Assembly (NCBI GenBank): GCA_024710355.1
Contig: JANJUX010000041.1
Location: 154,945 to 218,944, forward strand
DNA: 64,000 nt
Reading direction: 5' to 3'
Source: Candidatus Rifleibacteriota bacterium
GTDB lineage: Bacteria > Muiribacteriota > Ozemobacteria > Ozemobacterales > Ozemobacteraceae
In this document: one piece after another, positions 31,664-39,878 of the stretch
Position numbering within the stretch: position 1 is the stretch's first letter
Layout of the letters: every line of letters starts with the position of its first letter
Notes under the pieces: model-generated
Told to the model about the DNA's origin: nothing
Seen by the model: only the letters and a program-made list of their open reading frames with translations
Database searches by the model: none
Position numbers and translations under genes: made by a program

Positions 31664-34375
31664 TTATTCATCGCCAAGCGGAATGACCGCATTGTCGAGG
31701 TCGAGAGCTTCGGGTTCATCAACGTTATAGGCATGGAAGACGCCGTTATACAGGTCAGAATTTTCTTCGCTCAGACCCATATTCAGTTGCACGTCATCTT
31801 TGATTTTTTCGAAGGCAAGAATGATTTCTTTATAGCCGTCGAGTTCATCATTGAGTTCTTTAAGCAGGTTCTTCGGGTGATAACCATCTTTGCTGAAGAT
31901 CAGGAAACTGCGGCGCGAATCGGAGTTAGAATCGTCAGCAACTTCGGTGAAGTCTTCAACTTCGCGCATATAAAGATTGGTGAATTTTTCCATTTCTTCG
32001 TAGGCGGGGTAGATGTCTGAGAGCCAGTCAAAGAAGGTTTTACCTTTTACATCAAGGAAAGTGCCCTCCTTGAGATACTTGGCGATGTCATAGTTTTTGA
32101 ATTCATTGCTGAAATCAGCCAGGGCAGCACGTTTTTCTTCGCCAAGTTCGCGCATCATCACGGCAGTATCAAGATTTTTCTTGATTGTGGCAACCATCAG
32201 AACCGTTTCGGCGGCTTTCTGGCTGACTGATACGGGGTCATAGGTAAGAGCTTTTTCGATGTCAGACAGGTAAATCTTGATGATGTTGCGCGGGGTTTCT
32301 TTGCCATTAGCCTTGTTCCAGCGCCAGCCAAAAGCTTTCTGGCAGTCTTTCATCAGGTCTTTATGTTCGCGGTCCGGGTCGATGTTGTAGCATTCGACGA
32401 GGCGACCGAGGGCTTTGCGCATTTTTTGCGAATGTTTCAGATGTTCGTCGCGGATAAAGTCGACCATCTTGTCTGAATCTTTGATACCGGCCTTGACCTG
32501 ATCGCGGGCAGCCTTGATCTGTTCTTTGAAATACATCATTTCTTTAACACCAATCTGGAAAGCATCGGCGTTGAAGGCTTCGATCAGCAGATCTTCGTTC
32601 CAGGCGGCGGTATCGATGCCGACCATCGGAATGTAGTTGAATGGCGACTGCTCGATGCGCAGACCAACGACGTCGAAGATGCCGCCGCGATGTTTGTTGG
32701 CGGTGATCCAGTTCTGGTATTTCTTGATCAGAACGTAGTCGGGGTTGAAAAACACCTTGAGAATGTTGTATTCATCGATGGTTTTCTTGTAGTCGCGCGA
32801 CTGAACCTTGTCACCAGCCCAGCTGATATAGGTCATCGGGTTGATGGCGTGCCCGACCTTGCCCCAGAAACCACGTTTAGAAGCTTTGTCGGCTTCGGCT
32901 TCGGTCGGTTTCCATGACATGTAGTCGGCTTTCATCGACCAGAGTTCCTGCAGGCGTTCCATGCCGAAGTCTGGCAGAGAAAAGCCTTTCTGGCTGTAGT
33001 AGCTCATCAGAACGCCCTGCTTTTCGAGTTCAGCATAGACGCGCATATTCTTTTCCTGGATGGCGGCCTGCTCTTCGTCGGCAGGATTCTGAGCCTTGAG
33101 GAAATCGCCATAGTTGCTTTCGGTGACGAGCAGAGCGGCTGCCTTTTCCTCGGCTTTCAGCTGTGCGCGGTTGTCAAAGAAAGACTTGAATTCTGGGTCG
33201 TTTTCGTAGAGATACCAGTAAGAGCCCTTATAGGCGGCTTTCCAGCGTTTATTGTATTTGCCGAGAACGTCGCCGAGGGTGGTGAGGGCAACCCAGACGA
33301 GGGCGAGGGCGCCGATTACCTGACCGACGATCGGAATACAGAACATCGCGATGAGAGCGGCCGAGCCAAGTGCCAGACCGACGTAGTTCTTGACGAGTGA
33401 GTATGAATTATAGCGGCCGCCTTTGCGGTCTTCTGATTTGTAGATGCCGTATGAGTCGAGAGCGATACCGACGACGCACAGACCGATACCGACGGTGTGG
33501 CCCCAGCCTTTGGCATCGCCGATTACCGAAGCGCCGCGGTTAGTGCTGATACCGGCTTTTTTAGCGACCTTGCGGTAGGTTTCGACATTTTCGAGGCCGG
33601 TTTTGCGGGCAACCCAGCGCCAGTATGAATAGAAACCTTCGCCCGGGCCGGCTTTGTAGCCGCACGGGGGGGCCATGTGGCTGAGGAAAGTGCCGACGTT
33701 TTTAGCGCTGAAAGTCTTCTGGGCTTTGTTGGCAAGATCGCCCATCTTCTGAAAACCGCTCATCAGATTGGCTTTGCGCTGAATGAAACCGACGCCTTTC
33801 TGATACAGGCGGGTGTTGGCAATCTTGTCGCCGGTGAACCTGGCAGCAGTAGAAACCTTTGTTGCAGCCCATTTGGCACCACGGCCGACGCCAGAGTCAG
33901 CAACGGCCTTACCGGCTTTGCTCAGGCCACCGACAAGTTTCTGCAGAGGTTCTGAGTTGGCAATGAACGAGAAAGCCAGAGTGGCTTTCGAAGATGCCAG
34001 AGATACGGCCTTGAAATAGTAAGGCGTATTGGTGAAATGGGGCGACATGTCGCTGAGGGTGCTGTAAAAGCTGAATACGTCAGTACAGCCGTCATCCATC
34101 ATCGCGTAGGCGCCAGAGATACTGGTCATCCATTCGCCCCAGGCAATCGCTTCGGCCTCTTCTTTGGTGCGGCCGCGCAGCGAAAGCATGTATTCGAGAT
34201 AGTCAGCCGGAGCGACAATCTCGTCGATGCTTTCGATGCCTTCAATGCCTTCGGTATTCAATACCGGTTTCGGCACATCGTCATTGGCTCTGACGACGCT
34301 TATGGCAAATGGTTCAAAGGCCAGCCAGAACGCCAGAAAGAAAATCAGAAAATTATAACGACCACGAATCTTCAT
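31664..34375 (-). CDS. large secreted/membrane protein of unknown function (903 aa)
   Basis: I do not recognise this family. It has a signal peptide or anchor (residues about 8-30, FLIFFLAFWLAFEPFAISVV). A helical, Ala/Lys/Gly-rich region follows (about 120-235). Two hydrophobic stretches come next at about 293-312 and 331-368 (YVGLALGSAALIAMFCIPIVG and following) that could insert into a membrane. Beyond that lies a 530-residue, highly charged helical region rich in Lys, Glu, Asp, Tyr and Trp. A hydrophobic hairpin flanked by long charged domains is seen in some pore-forming or contact-dependent proteins, but there is no diagnostic motif. Start ATG with GGAGGG four bases upstream. Monocistronic. 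Confidence 0.7.
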   Translation of the reverse strand: MKIRGRYNFLIFFLAFWLAFEPFAISVVRANDDVPKPVLNTEGIEGIESIDEIVAPADYLEYMLSLRGRTKEEAEAIAWGEWMTSISGAYAMMDDGCTDVFSFYSTLSDMSPHFTNTPYYFKAVSLASSKATLAFSFIANSEPLQKLVGGLSKAGKAVADSGVGRGAKWAATKVSTAARFTGDKIANTRLYQKGVGFIQRKANLMSGFQKMGDLANKAQKTFSAKNVGTFLSHMAPPCGYKAGPGEGFYSYWRWVARKTGLENVETYRKVAKKAGISTNRGASVIGDAKGWGHTVGIGLCVVGIALDSYGIYKSEDRKGGRYNSYSLVKNYVGLALGSAALIAMFCIPIVGQVIGALALVWVALTTLGDVLGKYNKRWKAAYKGSYWYLYENDPEFKSFFDNRAQLKAEEKAAALLVTESNYGDFLKAQNPADEEQAAIQEKNMRVYAELEKQGVLMSYYSQKGFSLPDFGMERLQELWSMKADYMSWKPTEAEADKASKRGFWGKVGHAINPMTYISWAGDKVQSRDYKKTIDEYNILKVFFNPDYVLIKKYQNWITANKHRGGIFDVVGLRIEQSPFNYIPMVGIDTAAWNEDLLIEAFNADAFQIGVKEMMYFKEQIKAARDQVKAGIKDSDKMVDFIRDEHLKHSQKMRKALGRLVECYNIDPDREHKDLMKDCQKAFGWRWNKANGKETPRNIIKIYLSDIEKALTYDPVSVSQKAAETVLMVATIKKNLDTAVMMRELGEEKRAALADFSNEFKNYDIAKYLKEGTFLDVKGKTFFDWLSDIYPAYEEMEKFTNLYMREVEDFTEVADDSNSDSRRSFLIFSKDGYHPKNLLKELNDELDGYKEIILAFEKIKDDVQLNMGLSEENSDLYNGVFHAYNVDEPEALDLDNAVIPLGDE

Positions 34376-34472
34376 ATTGCCCTCCAGTTGAAGACAAGTA
34401 TCACAAGGGTACAGCTACTATAATACCGTAATTCTACCAGATAAGTTTATAAAACCGTAACCCCTTATCTTC

Positions 34473-35789
34473 TCATTCTTCTCTCAGCATCTTTTCCTGG
34501 TTAGCGACAACGTATGTACAGGTCAGATCACCGGTAACATTGTTCATGGTTTCGAACATGTCGAGAATCGGATTGATGCCGAGGGCAAAAGCGACTACCT
34601 GCGAAATCTGCTGTTCGTTAAGACCCATACTGTTAAGAATAATGAAAAGAAGCATCAGACTGCCCCCCGGAATACCACCGGCGCCAACTGCTGCCAGAAC
34701 CGTGGTGACAACGAGAATGAACAGATTGCCAAAACCCAGTTCAATGCCGAAAATGTTGGCAGCCAGAATGGCGAACATCGGCAGGTGAATGCAGACACCA
34801 TCCATGTTAACGGTCGCGCCGAGCGGCAGAGCGAAATCGGCAAGCTCGCGTCTGATTTTGAGTTCATCAGCGGTTTTCAGGGTAATCGGCAGAGTTGCAC
34901 CTGAACTGCGGGTGACGAAAGCAGTTATCATAGCTTCCTGAGCGTATTTGAAAAAGCGCAGCGGGCTGGTGCCGGTCATCAGTTTGATCATCAGAGAATA
35001 AACGACAAAGATCATCAGCATGATACCAACGATAATGCCAACACCGATATTGAAATACGGGCCCGCGAGGTCGGGGCCAAACTGAGTAAAATTCACGATG
35101 GTAAGGGCAAGAATACCAATTGGCGCGTAGTCCATTATCCAGTCGACGAGCACAAAAAGTACCCGGTTGACAGCCGATGCCAGGCCGGGCAGGCTGGCCA
35201 GCACCGAGGCGTCGGGGTCTTTCTTTTCGTTGTCTTCGAAACTGTCGAGCAGTGAGCGCAGCGCCAGACCGGCGAGAATGGCAAAGACGATAACCGCGAG
35301 AAAGTTGCCTTCAGCCAGGGCCTTGAACGGGTTTTCAAACATACTCATAAACACTGCGGTCAAAGAGGCGGCACCGGAATTGGCAGCAGCAGCCGGGGCA
35401 GCCGCAGAATCAGTGCTGGCAGAAAGCTGCATACCGCCTTTCCCCGGGTTGATTGCCAAAGCGAAAACAGTACCGATTACCGCGGCCAGCATCGAGGTGA
35501 CGAGGTAGAGAATGACGACGCGCAGGCCGATGCGCCCGAATTTTTTCAGCGGCAGGCTGGCCGCGCCCTGAAACAGCGAAAAGAAGATCAGCGGCACGAC
35601 GATCATTTTGAGCATTTTCACCAGCACCAGCCCGAATGGTGAGAGCCAGGCGTCGAGAGTGCCTTTTAGTGCCACGCCGTGGCTCGATTCGGCATACCAG
35701 CAGACAATACCCACAAGCGCGCCGATTATAAACGCCCCAAGCATACGGTAAAGAATCGGAATCCCGCGATATCTTGCGATCAGACCCAT
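34473..35789 (-). CDS. dicarboxylate/amino acid:cation symporter (DAACS family)
   Basis: A 438-aa secondary transporter of the glutamate/aspartate/C4-dicarboxylate family (GltP/DctA), inner membrane, driven by protons or sodium. The family motifs are present: the serine-rich reentrant loop RSSGATLPIT, then NMDGVCIHLPMFAILAANIFGI (the NMDG motif), the second reentrant loop GAGGIPGGSLMLL, and ALGINPILDMFETMNNVTGD. It has about eight membrane helices. The last NVTGD replaces the usual NVxGD/NVTGH without loss of the key Asn and Asp. Start ATG with GAGGTG upstream. No catabolic genes accompany it. Confidence 0.92.
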   Translation of the reverse strand: MGLIARYRGIPILYRMLGAFIIGALVGIVCWYAESSHGVALKGTLDAWLSPFGLVLVKMLKMIVVPLIFFSLFQGAASLPLKKFGRIGLRVVILYLVTSMLAAVIGTVFALAINPGKGGMQLSASTDSAAAPAAAANSGAASLTAVFMSMFENPFKALAEGNFLAVIVFAILAGLALRSLLDSFEDNEKKDPDASVLASLPGLASAVNRVLFVLVDWIMDYAPIGILALTIVNFTQFGPDLAGPYFNIGVGIIVGIMLMIFVVYSLMIKLMTGTSPLRFFKYAQEAMITAFVTRSSGATLPITLKTADELKIRRELADFALPLGATVNMDGVCIHLPMFAILAANIFGIELGFGNLFILVVTTVLAAVGAGGIPGGSLMLLFIILNSMGLNEQQISQVVAFALGINPILDMFETMNNVTGDLTCTYVVANQEKMLREE

Positions 35790-35835
35790 CAGAACACCTC
35801 GTCATTAATCAGATGCATTATTTATATCACACCCG

Positions 35836-35875
35836 CAAAAATAAACGCAGGGGTTCAACATATTGAACCCCTGCG
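35836..35875 (-). terminator. terminator hairpin, duplicated element copy A
   Basis: A 13-bp stem (CGCAGGGGTTCAA with TTGAACCCCTGCG, loop CATA) is followed on the minus strand by TTTATTTTTG. It lies 24 bases after the DUF433 stop. The hairpin and its flank (CGCCGGTTAAA.TCGGG) are repeated at 36182-36231. Confidence 0.75.
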
Positions 35876-35899
35876 CCGGTTAAAATCGGGACACTTAGA

Positions 35900-36091
35900 T
35901 CAATTGAAACTGACTGCATGCTTCAAACATGCCTGAATATCTTCTTTTGTCAGATGCGGGTAATCCTGAAGAATTTCATCTTCGCTGACACCTGAAGCAA
36001 GCAATTCGAGTATAAACTCAACCGAAATTCTTGTAACACGGATAATCGGTTTCCCCCCAAGAATCTTTGAGTTGGCGGTGATTCTATTCAT
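35900..36091 (-). CDS. DUF433 domain protein
   Basis: A 63-aa protein that is essentially one DUF433 domain: GGKPIIRVTRISVEFILELLASGVSEDEILQDYPHLTKEDIQACL. DUF433 proteins have a small winged-helix-like fold and usually act as antitoxin partners of DUF5615 PIN-like toxins encoded immediately downstream. No such partner is present here: the terminator follows directly. ATG 36091 is used because the family starts there and GGGGGG precedes it. A longer frame to 36130 runs over the -10 box. Confidence 0.8.
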   Translation of the reverse strand: MNRITANSKILGGKPIIRVTRISVEFILELLASGVSEDEILQDYPHLTKEDIQACLKHAVSFN

Positions 36092-36115
36092 GCTTATCGC
36101 CCCCCTTGAAGGTAA

Positions 36116-36144
36116 ATTATACATCAGCACCCTTCGCCGGGCAA
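36116..36144 (-). promoter_or_regulatory. promoter for the DUF433 gene
   Basis: On the minus strand, TTGCCC (36139-36144), a 17-base spacer and a perfect TATAAT (36116-36121) lie 25 bases before the ATG. Confidence 0.65.
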
Positions 36145-36181
36145 GAAATCAAAGGCGCCCCTGAACAAATGCAAACCTGAA

Positions 36182-36215
36182 ATAAATGCGGGGGTTCAAC
36201 ATGTTGAACCCCCGC
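36182..36215 (-). terminator. terminator hairpin, duplicated element copy B
   Basis: Positions 36188-36215 are a perfect 28-base palindrome (GCGGGGGTTCAACATG and complement), followed on the minus strand by ATTTATTTC. It lies 27 bases after the stop of the 182-aa lipoprotein gene. Compared with copy A, one A-T pair of the stem is replaced by G-C on both arms. Confidence 0.75.
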
Positions 36216-36242
36216 GCCGGTTAAATTCGGGCTATTACAAAA

Positions 36243-36791
36243 TCAGAAACTGACTTCATCTGACAAGTAGGGCAGACCCTTTAAAATACGCCATTTTCCA
36301 TCGCCATATTTTTTCCAGGTAACTACCGGGGAGGGAGATAAAACAGTTGTGCCATCAAAACCGCCCTCTTTTCCAGGTTTTCTTGTTGCACTAATTGACA
36401 TATAGGTAGTTACTTCAATAGTGTTGTCATCTATTTTAGTATATTTTTCAGGAATGAATGTATAGTAATTGATTGTATAACGGTCAAGGCGATCAAGAGT
36501 AATATCTTTTAAGCTTGTCGAGGCCAGAGTCCCCGCCTTATTCTGAAAGTCTTCACCAATTTCAAGCATAAATTTGGCAACACGATCACTTGCAGAAAGA
36601 CCGTTTGAATCAGGCAACGCAGCAGCAAGAGAATCGTAAGACGCTGCAACTGTCGGCAGATCGTTTCTCAGAGCCGGATCGAAGGTCGGAGCAGGTGGTG
36701 CGACCGGGTTGCCGCCGCCACCACCGCCGCCGCAACCGAGAAGGGATATGGCGATGCAGAAGACTGCGAAAAGGCTGATTATTTTATTCAT
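36243..36791 (-). CDS. small lipoprotein of unknown function (182 aa)
   Basis: A lipoprotein with a clear lipobox (SLLGC, Cys20) followed by a run of seven glycines and a Pro/Ala linker. The mature domain of about 140 residues has a helix (ASDRVAKFMLEIGEDFQNKAG) and then beta strands ending in VTWKKYGDGKWRILKGLP. This order of elements resembles an NTF2/SnoaL-like fold of the kind found in small periplasmic proteins. That is a weak inference. GGAG precedes the ATG. It has a strong promoter and its own terminator. Confidence 0.7.
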   Translation of the reverse strand: MNKIISLFAVFCIAISLLGCGGGGGGGNPVAPPAPTFDPALRNDLPTVAASYDSLAAALPDSNGLSASDRVAKFMLEIGEDFQNKAGTLASTSLKDITLDRLDRYTINYYTFIPEKYTKIDDNTIEVTTYMSISATRKPGKEGGFDGTTVLSPSPVVTWKKYGDGKWRILKGLPYLSDEVSF

Positions 36792-36836
36792 ACTTTAACT
36801 CCAACAATATAGGTTTTGCAGGTCAATACGGTCGCT

Positions 36837-36865
36837 ATTATACATAAAGGTACCGAGTTTGCCAA
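36837..36865 (-). promoter_or_regulatory. strong promoter for the 182-aa lipoprotein
   Basis: On the minus strand, TTGGCA (36860-36865), a 17-base spacer and a perfect TATAAT (36837-36842) lie about 45 bases before the ATG. The stretch from here to 37050 otherwise holds only the terminator at 36984. Confidence 0.75.
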
Positions 36866-36983
36866 ATTAATCAGTTATACCGAGCTTAAACCCACTGCTG
36901 AAAATTGTTCTGTGACACACAAAGCCTGAAAAGCAAAAGCGACCTGCAAATAATGGCGTGTGAATTTTGTAAAAGCACGTTGT

Positions 36984-37027
36984 TAAAAAACAAAAAACCC
37001 GGTGCTTCGACTGGCTCAGCAACCGGG
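36984..37027 (-). terminator. terminator containing a common dispersed repeat motif
   Basis: On the minus strand a stem CCCGGT...ACCGGG encloses GCTGAGCCAGTCGAAGC and is followed by TTTTTTGTTTTTT. It lies 23 bases after the zinc-ribbon protein stop. The enclosed GAGCC.GTCGAAG core resembles a repeat I know from intergenic regions of many unrelated bacteria. Confidence 0.8.
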
Positions 37028-37050
37028 ATTATTTGCTCAGAAAAGCTGAT

Positions 37051-38220
37051 TCATGGCTGAAACTTAATGTCGCGAAGGTCGCCGAGGCCGCTGAAAATGG
37101 CTTCCCATTTCGTGCCGACCCGCAGCTTCATGAATTGTTCGTGAGTCAAAGGCTTGTCGCGCAGCTTTTTGATCTCGATTTCTTCGGGTGAACCGTCTTT
37201 TTTCGCCTTCACAACGTAAGTTTCGATTCGGGCCTTTTCGGTCAGGTCACCAATCTGAGGCGGCGCATTGTTACTGGCGCCGGAATCAGGCCAGCGCGGC
37301 TCGTCGGTGGTGCCTTTGAGTTCTATCGTCGCAAAGGGCACCCAGCGCTCGATGTCGTAGAGAACCATTTCGTCATAGATCGGCTCTTTGCGGAACTTCT
37401 GGCGTTTGACGCGGCGGGTTTTCTTCTCTTCACGGTATTCGGGCACGACTTTGTATTTAACCTTGAATCTGCCGTTGCCAAGGTCGACTTTACCGTCTTC
37501 AACCTGCTTTTCGCCAATTTTTACCTTTTCGGTGTATTCTTCGTTAACTTCTTCGAAACCATCCGGGATCTCTTTGTGAGAGCGAACCTGCCGTTCACTC
37601 GAAAATTTACGGGCGCCGGCCGGCACTTCGTTGGCCCAGGCATTCTCGCGGACGGTTTTATATTCGGCCCGTTCGATCTGGCGCACCCACTGATTGGCGG
37701 TAATTTCGATTTTTACTGCCTTCTCGTGACAGCTCAAAGCCATAAGAATTACGAACAGCAGAGCAAAAATGCCACAGCCGCCTTTCAGCCAGAGCGGTGC
37801 CGGTGGGGCCGACTTTGGCGTCTCGGCAGACTTTTGCGACTTCTTCTCGTCTTTGCCGGTTTCACCGGCGGCCAGTTCGCGGGTCGCGCGATTTTTGCCG
37901 TCAGAGCGGTCTGAACCGCAACCGGTGCATTTTGTCGACGAAGAGGGGCTCATGTTGCTGCAGAACGGGCAGACCCAGTCAGGGCCGGCTTTGGCCTTTT
38001 CCAGTTCTGCTTCGTCGCTTATGACCTCTGAGTCTTCATCGACATAAAATTTTACGTTCTCGCTGCGAATTGCACCGCAGCTCTCGCATTGCTGGGCTGA
38101 ACCCCGATTTTTGGCATTGCAGTTCGGGCAGTCCCAGAATCCTTCTACTATTTCCTCGATAATCCGGATTCCACTGTCGCTGGATTTGCCAGCAGAACGT
38201 TTTTTGCCGTTCTCATTCAT
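37051..38220 (-). CDS. membrane protein with two N-terminal RanBP2-type zinc ribbons
   Basis: A 389-aa protein of unknown function. Two zinc-ribbon/RanBP2-like fingers, FWDCPNCNAKNRGSAQQCESCG (about residues 28-49) and WVCPFCSNMSPSSSTKCTGCG, lie in the N-terminal cytoplasmic part. A linker rich in Lys/Ser/Pro follows, then one membrane helix (GIFALLFVILMALSCHE, about residue 155-172). A charged extracytoplasmic domain of about 215 residues with many Lys, Arg, Glu and Tyr comes last. ATG 38220 is used because GGAG lies upstream and the sequence starts MNENGKKR. A longer frame to 38265 lacks a ribosome site. Zinc fingers on a bitopic membrane protein suggest protein interaction rather than DNA binding. 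Confidence 0.75.
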   Translation of the reverse strand: MNENGKKRSAGKSSDSGIRIIEEIVEGFWDCPNCNAKNRGSAQQCESCGAIRSENVKFYVDEDSEVISDEAELEKAKAGPDWVCPFCSNMSPSSSTKCTGCGSDRSDGKNRATRELAAGETGKDEKKSQKSAETPKSAPPAPLWLKGGCGIFALLFVILMALSCHEKAVKIEITANQWVRQIERAEYKTVRENAWANEVPAGARKFSSERQVRSHKEIPDGFEEVNEEYTEKVKIGEKQVEDGKVDLGNGRFKVKYKVVPEYREEKKTRRVKRQKFRKEPIYDEMVLYDIERWVPFATIELKGTTDEPRWPDSGASNNAPPQIGDLTEKARIETYVVKAKKDGSPEEIEIKKLRDKPLTHEQFMKLRVGTKWEAIFSGLGDLRDIKFQP

Positions 38221-38412
38221 CTCAACTGCTCCATTTTTTTTCTTTAAACACAGAACCATCCGCACAACTTTGCTCTAAAAATCAGAACAAAAGCGGAATC
38301 AATACTACAAACAATGAGGTCAGATCAAAAAAGTATCCCGTTTATATCTATGCCGGTACTATAACACAAAAACCCGAAAAAATCTCAAAAAAATGCAAGG
38401 CAACACTGGATA

Positions 38413-39756
38413 CTACAAAGAGTCCTGGGGTGGCACAGGAGGAGGCAGCAGCTCTTCAATTTTTTGCGGCGGTGGTGGCGGTTCGGGCGGTTCAGGCACC
38501 GGGCAGCGCGGAAACTGCCTGAAAACAGGGCCACGAAAAATTTGAATGCGGCCATTACCGGTATCAAGAACATAAAGATCGCCGTTTGGCCCGAAACGTG
38601 CTTCATGCGGCCTGACAAATTTTCCGGGGCCGGTGCCGAAGCCACCGATAACTTGCGTAATCTTATAATCAGCATCGAGAATGATGACTTTGTGATTGCC
38701 AGTATCTGCTATGGCAAGCATGCCATCGGGCGAACAGTCGATGCCGTTAGGATAACGCAGGGTATAATGCGGCCACCTGATAAGCTCCGCCTTTTTCTGC
38801 ATGTTGTTCTCAAAGACCATTACCCGGTGGTTACCATTATCGGTAAGAAAAATGTCACCGTTTAGACCGACCCAGACCCGCGTGATATCTTTGAACTGCC
38901 GGTAATCACGCCCTGACATGTGATGCATGTGTCCGAGCCGCTTTGATGGCTTGAGATCGGCCGAGAAGATCTGCAGGCGGTTTCCCTGCACGCGCTGGCG
39001 CTGCAAAAAGTCGAGACCCAGCCCACGGATATACTTGCTGCGCGGTTCGCTGACATAAATCTGCCCGGCGCAGTCGACATCGATGCCAAGCGGATGGTGA
39101 AAATAGCCGTCTTTCCAGCCTTCCTGACCGAGCACCCATTTTACTTCGCCATTGAGTTTGAGGGCCTTGACCCGGTGGTTGCCGGTATCGGCAATCAGCA
39201 TCGTCGCGGTGCCAAGCCAGGCAACGCCGACCGGCAGGTTAAAGTGATCCATCGGCACATTCTCGCCCGGCCGGATACGGCTCTGCGCGTGCTGGTAGGC
39301 GCGGCCGGCGAGATAATTCGGGTTACGGCCGTGCAGATAGTCTTTTTCACGGTAGGCATCGTTCGAATCTATGGGCTGAGTGCGGTCATCCCAGGGCCAG
39401 AGGTCACCATAGATCATTTCTAGTTTCAGAGGCTGGGTGGCCGTCGGTGTGTTATCGACCGAAAAAAGCTGCAGACGGTTATTGTGGGTATCGGCCACCG
39501 CCAGAAAACGCCCATCAGGGGAAAAGGCCATGCCCTCGGGCTGGTTGAGCAACCCATCTTTCTGGCCATGCCCGGCGTGAAGCGCAAGAAAGGTATATGG
39601 CTTATCGTGCGCCGAAGCAATTCTGGCAGCAAAAATCAAGACCGGCAGCAGAATACAAAAGATCGGCAAAGCCGCGATCCTGGCTTCGGTAAAAGGTGAC
39701 CGCAGTCGTTTCGTTTTTTTCGACTGCTTTTCTGGTTCTGCAAATCTGAGTTTCAT
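38413..39756 (-). CDS. secreted NHL-repeat (beta-propeller) protein
   Basis: A protein of about 447 aa. A basic N-terminus and an internal signal sequence (IAALPIFCILLPVLIFAARIASA) are followed by five to six NHL-type repeats. Examples are LLNQPEGMAFSPDGRFLAVADTHNNRLQLF, LPVGVAWLGTATMLIADTGNHRVKAL, FLTDNGNHRVMVF, MLAIADTGNHKVIIL and LYVLDTGNGRIQIF. The last 30 residues are Pro/Glu-rich. NHL propellers bind proteins or ligands and rarely have enzyme activity. Four conserved histidines occur in the DTGNHR/DTHNNR turns, as in the family. I start at ATG 39756, where a promoter 7 bases upstream would give a leaderless mRNA. ATG 39780 lies between its -35 and -10 boxes. Confidence 0.8.
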   Translation of the reverse strand: MKLRFAEPEKQSKKTKRLRSPFTEARIAALPIFCILLPVLIFAARIASAHDKPYTFLALHAGHGQKDGLLNQPEGMAFSPDGRFLAVADTHNNRLQLFSVDNTPTATQPLKLEMIYGDLWPWDDRTQPIDSNDAYREKDYLHGRNPNYLAGRAYQHAQSRIRPGENVPMDHFNLPVGVAWLGTATMLIADTGNHRVKALKLNGEVKWVLGQEGWKDGYFHHPLGIDVDCAGQIYVSEPRSKYIRGLGLDFLQRQRVQGNRLQIFSADLKPSKRLGHMHHMSGRDYRQFKDITRVWVGLNGDIFLTDNGNHRVMVFENNMQKKAELIRWPHYTLRYPNGIDCSPDGMLAIADTGNHKVIILDADYKITQVIGGFGTGPGKFVRPHEARFGPNGDLYVLDTGNGRIQIFRGPVFRQFPRCPVPEPPEPPPPPQKIEELLPPPVPPQDSL

Positions 39757-39762
39757 GTACGC

Positions 39763-39791
39763 AAAATAGCCCAATCTCATACTTTTTACAA
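39763..39791 (-). promoter_or_regulatory. promoter giving a leaderless NHL-protein mRNA
   Basis: On the minus strand, TTGTAA (39786-39791), a 17-base spacer and TATTTT (39763-39768) place the transcription start at about 39756, the A of the ATG. No ribosome site is present. Confidence 0.45.
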
Positions 39792-39796
39792 TTAAG

Positions 39797-39841
39797 AAGC
39801 GTTTAAAAGAAACCGGGCGGCGCAACCAGGTTTCGCCGCCC
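39797..39841 (-). terminator. terminator of the giant Ig-repeat gene
   Basis: An 8-bp GC stem (GGGCGGCG with CGCCGCCC) is extended inside the loop by AACC/GGTT and followed on the minus strand by GGTTTCTTTTAAA. It lies 37 bases after the stop at 39879. Confidence 0.75.
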
Positions 39842-39878
39842 ATTAAATCGGCATAGCATCATGAACAGAAACAGAAAC

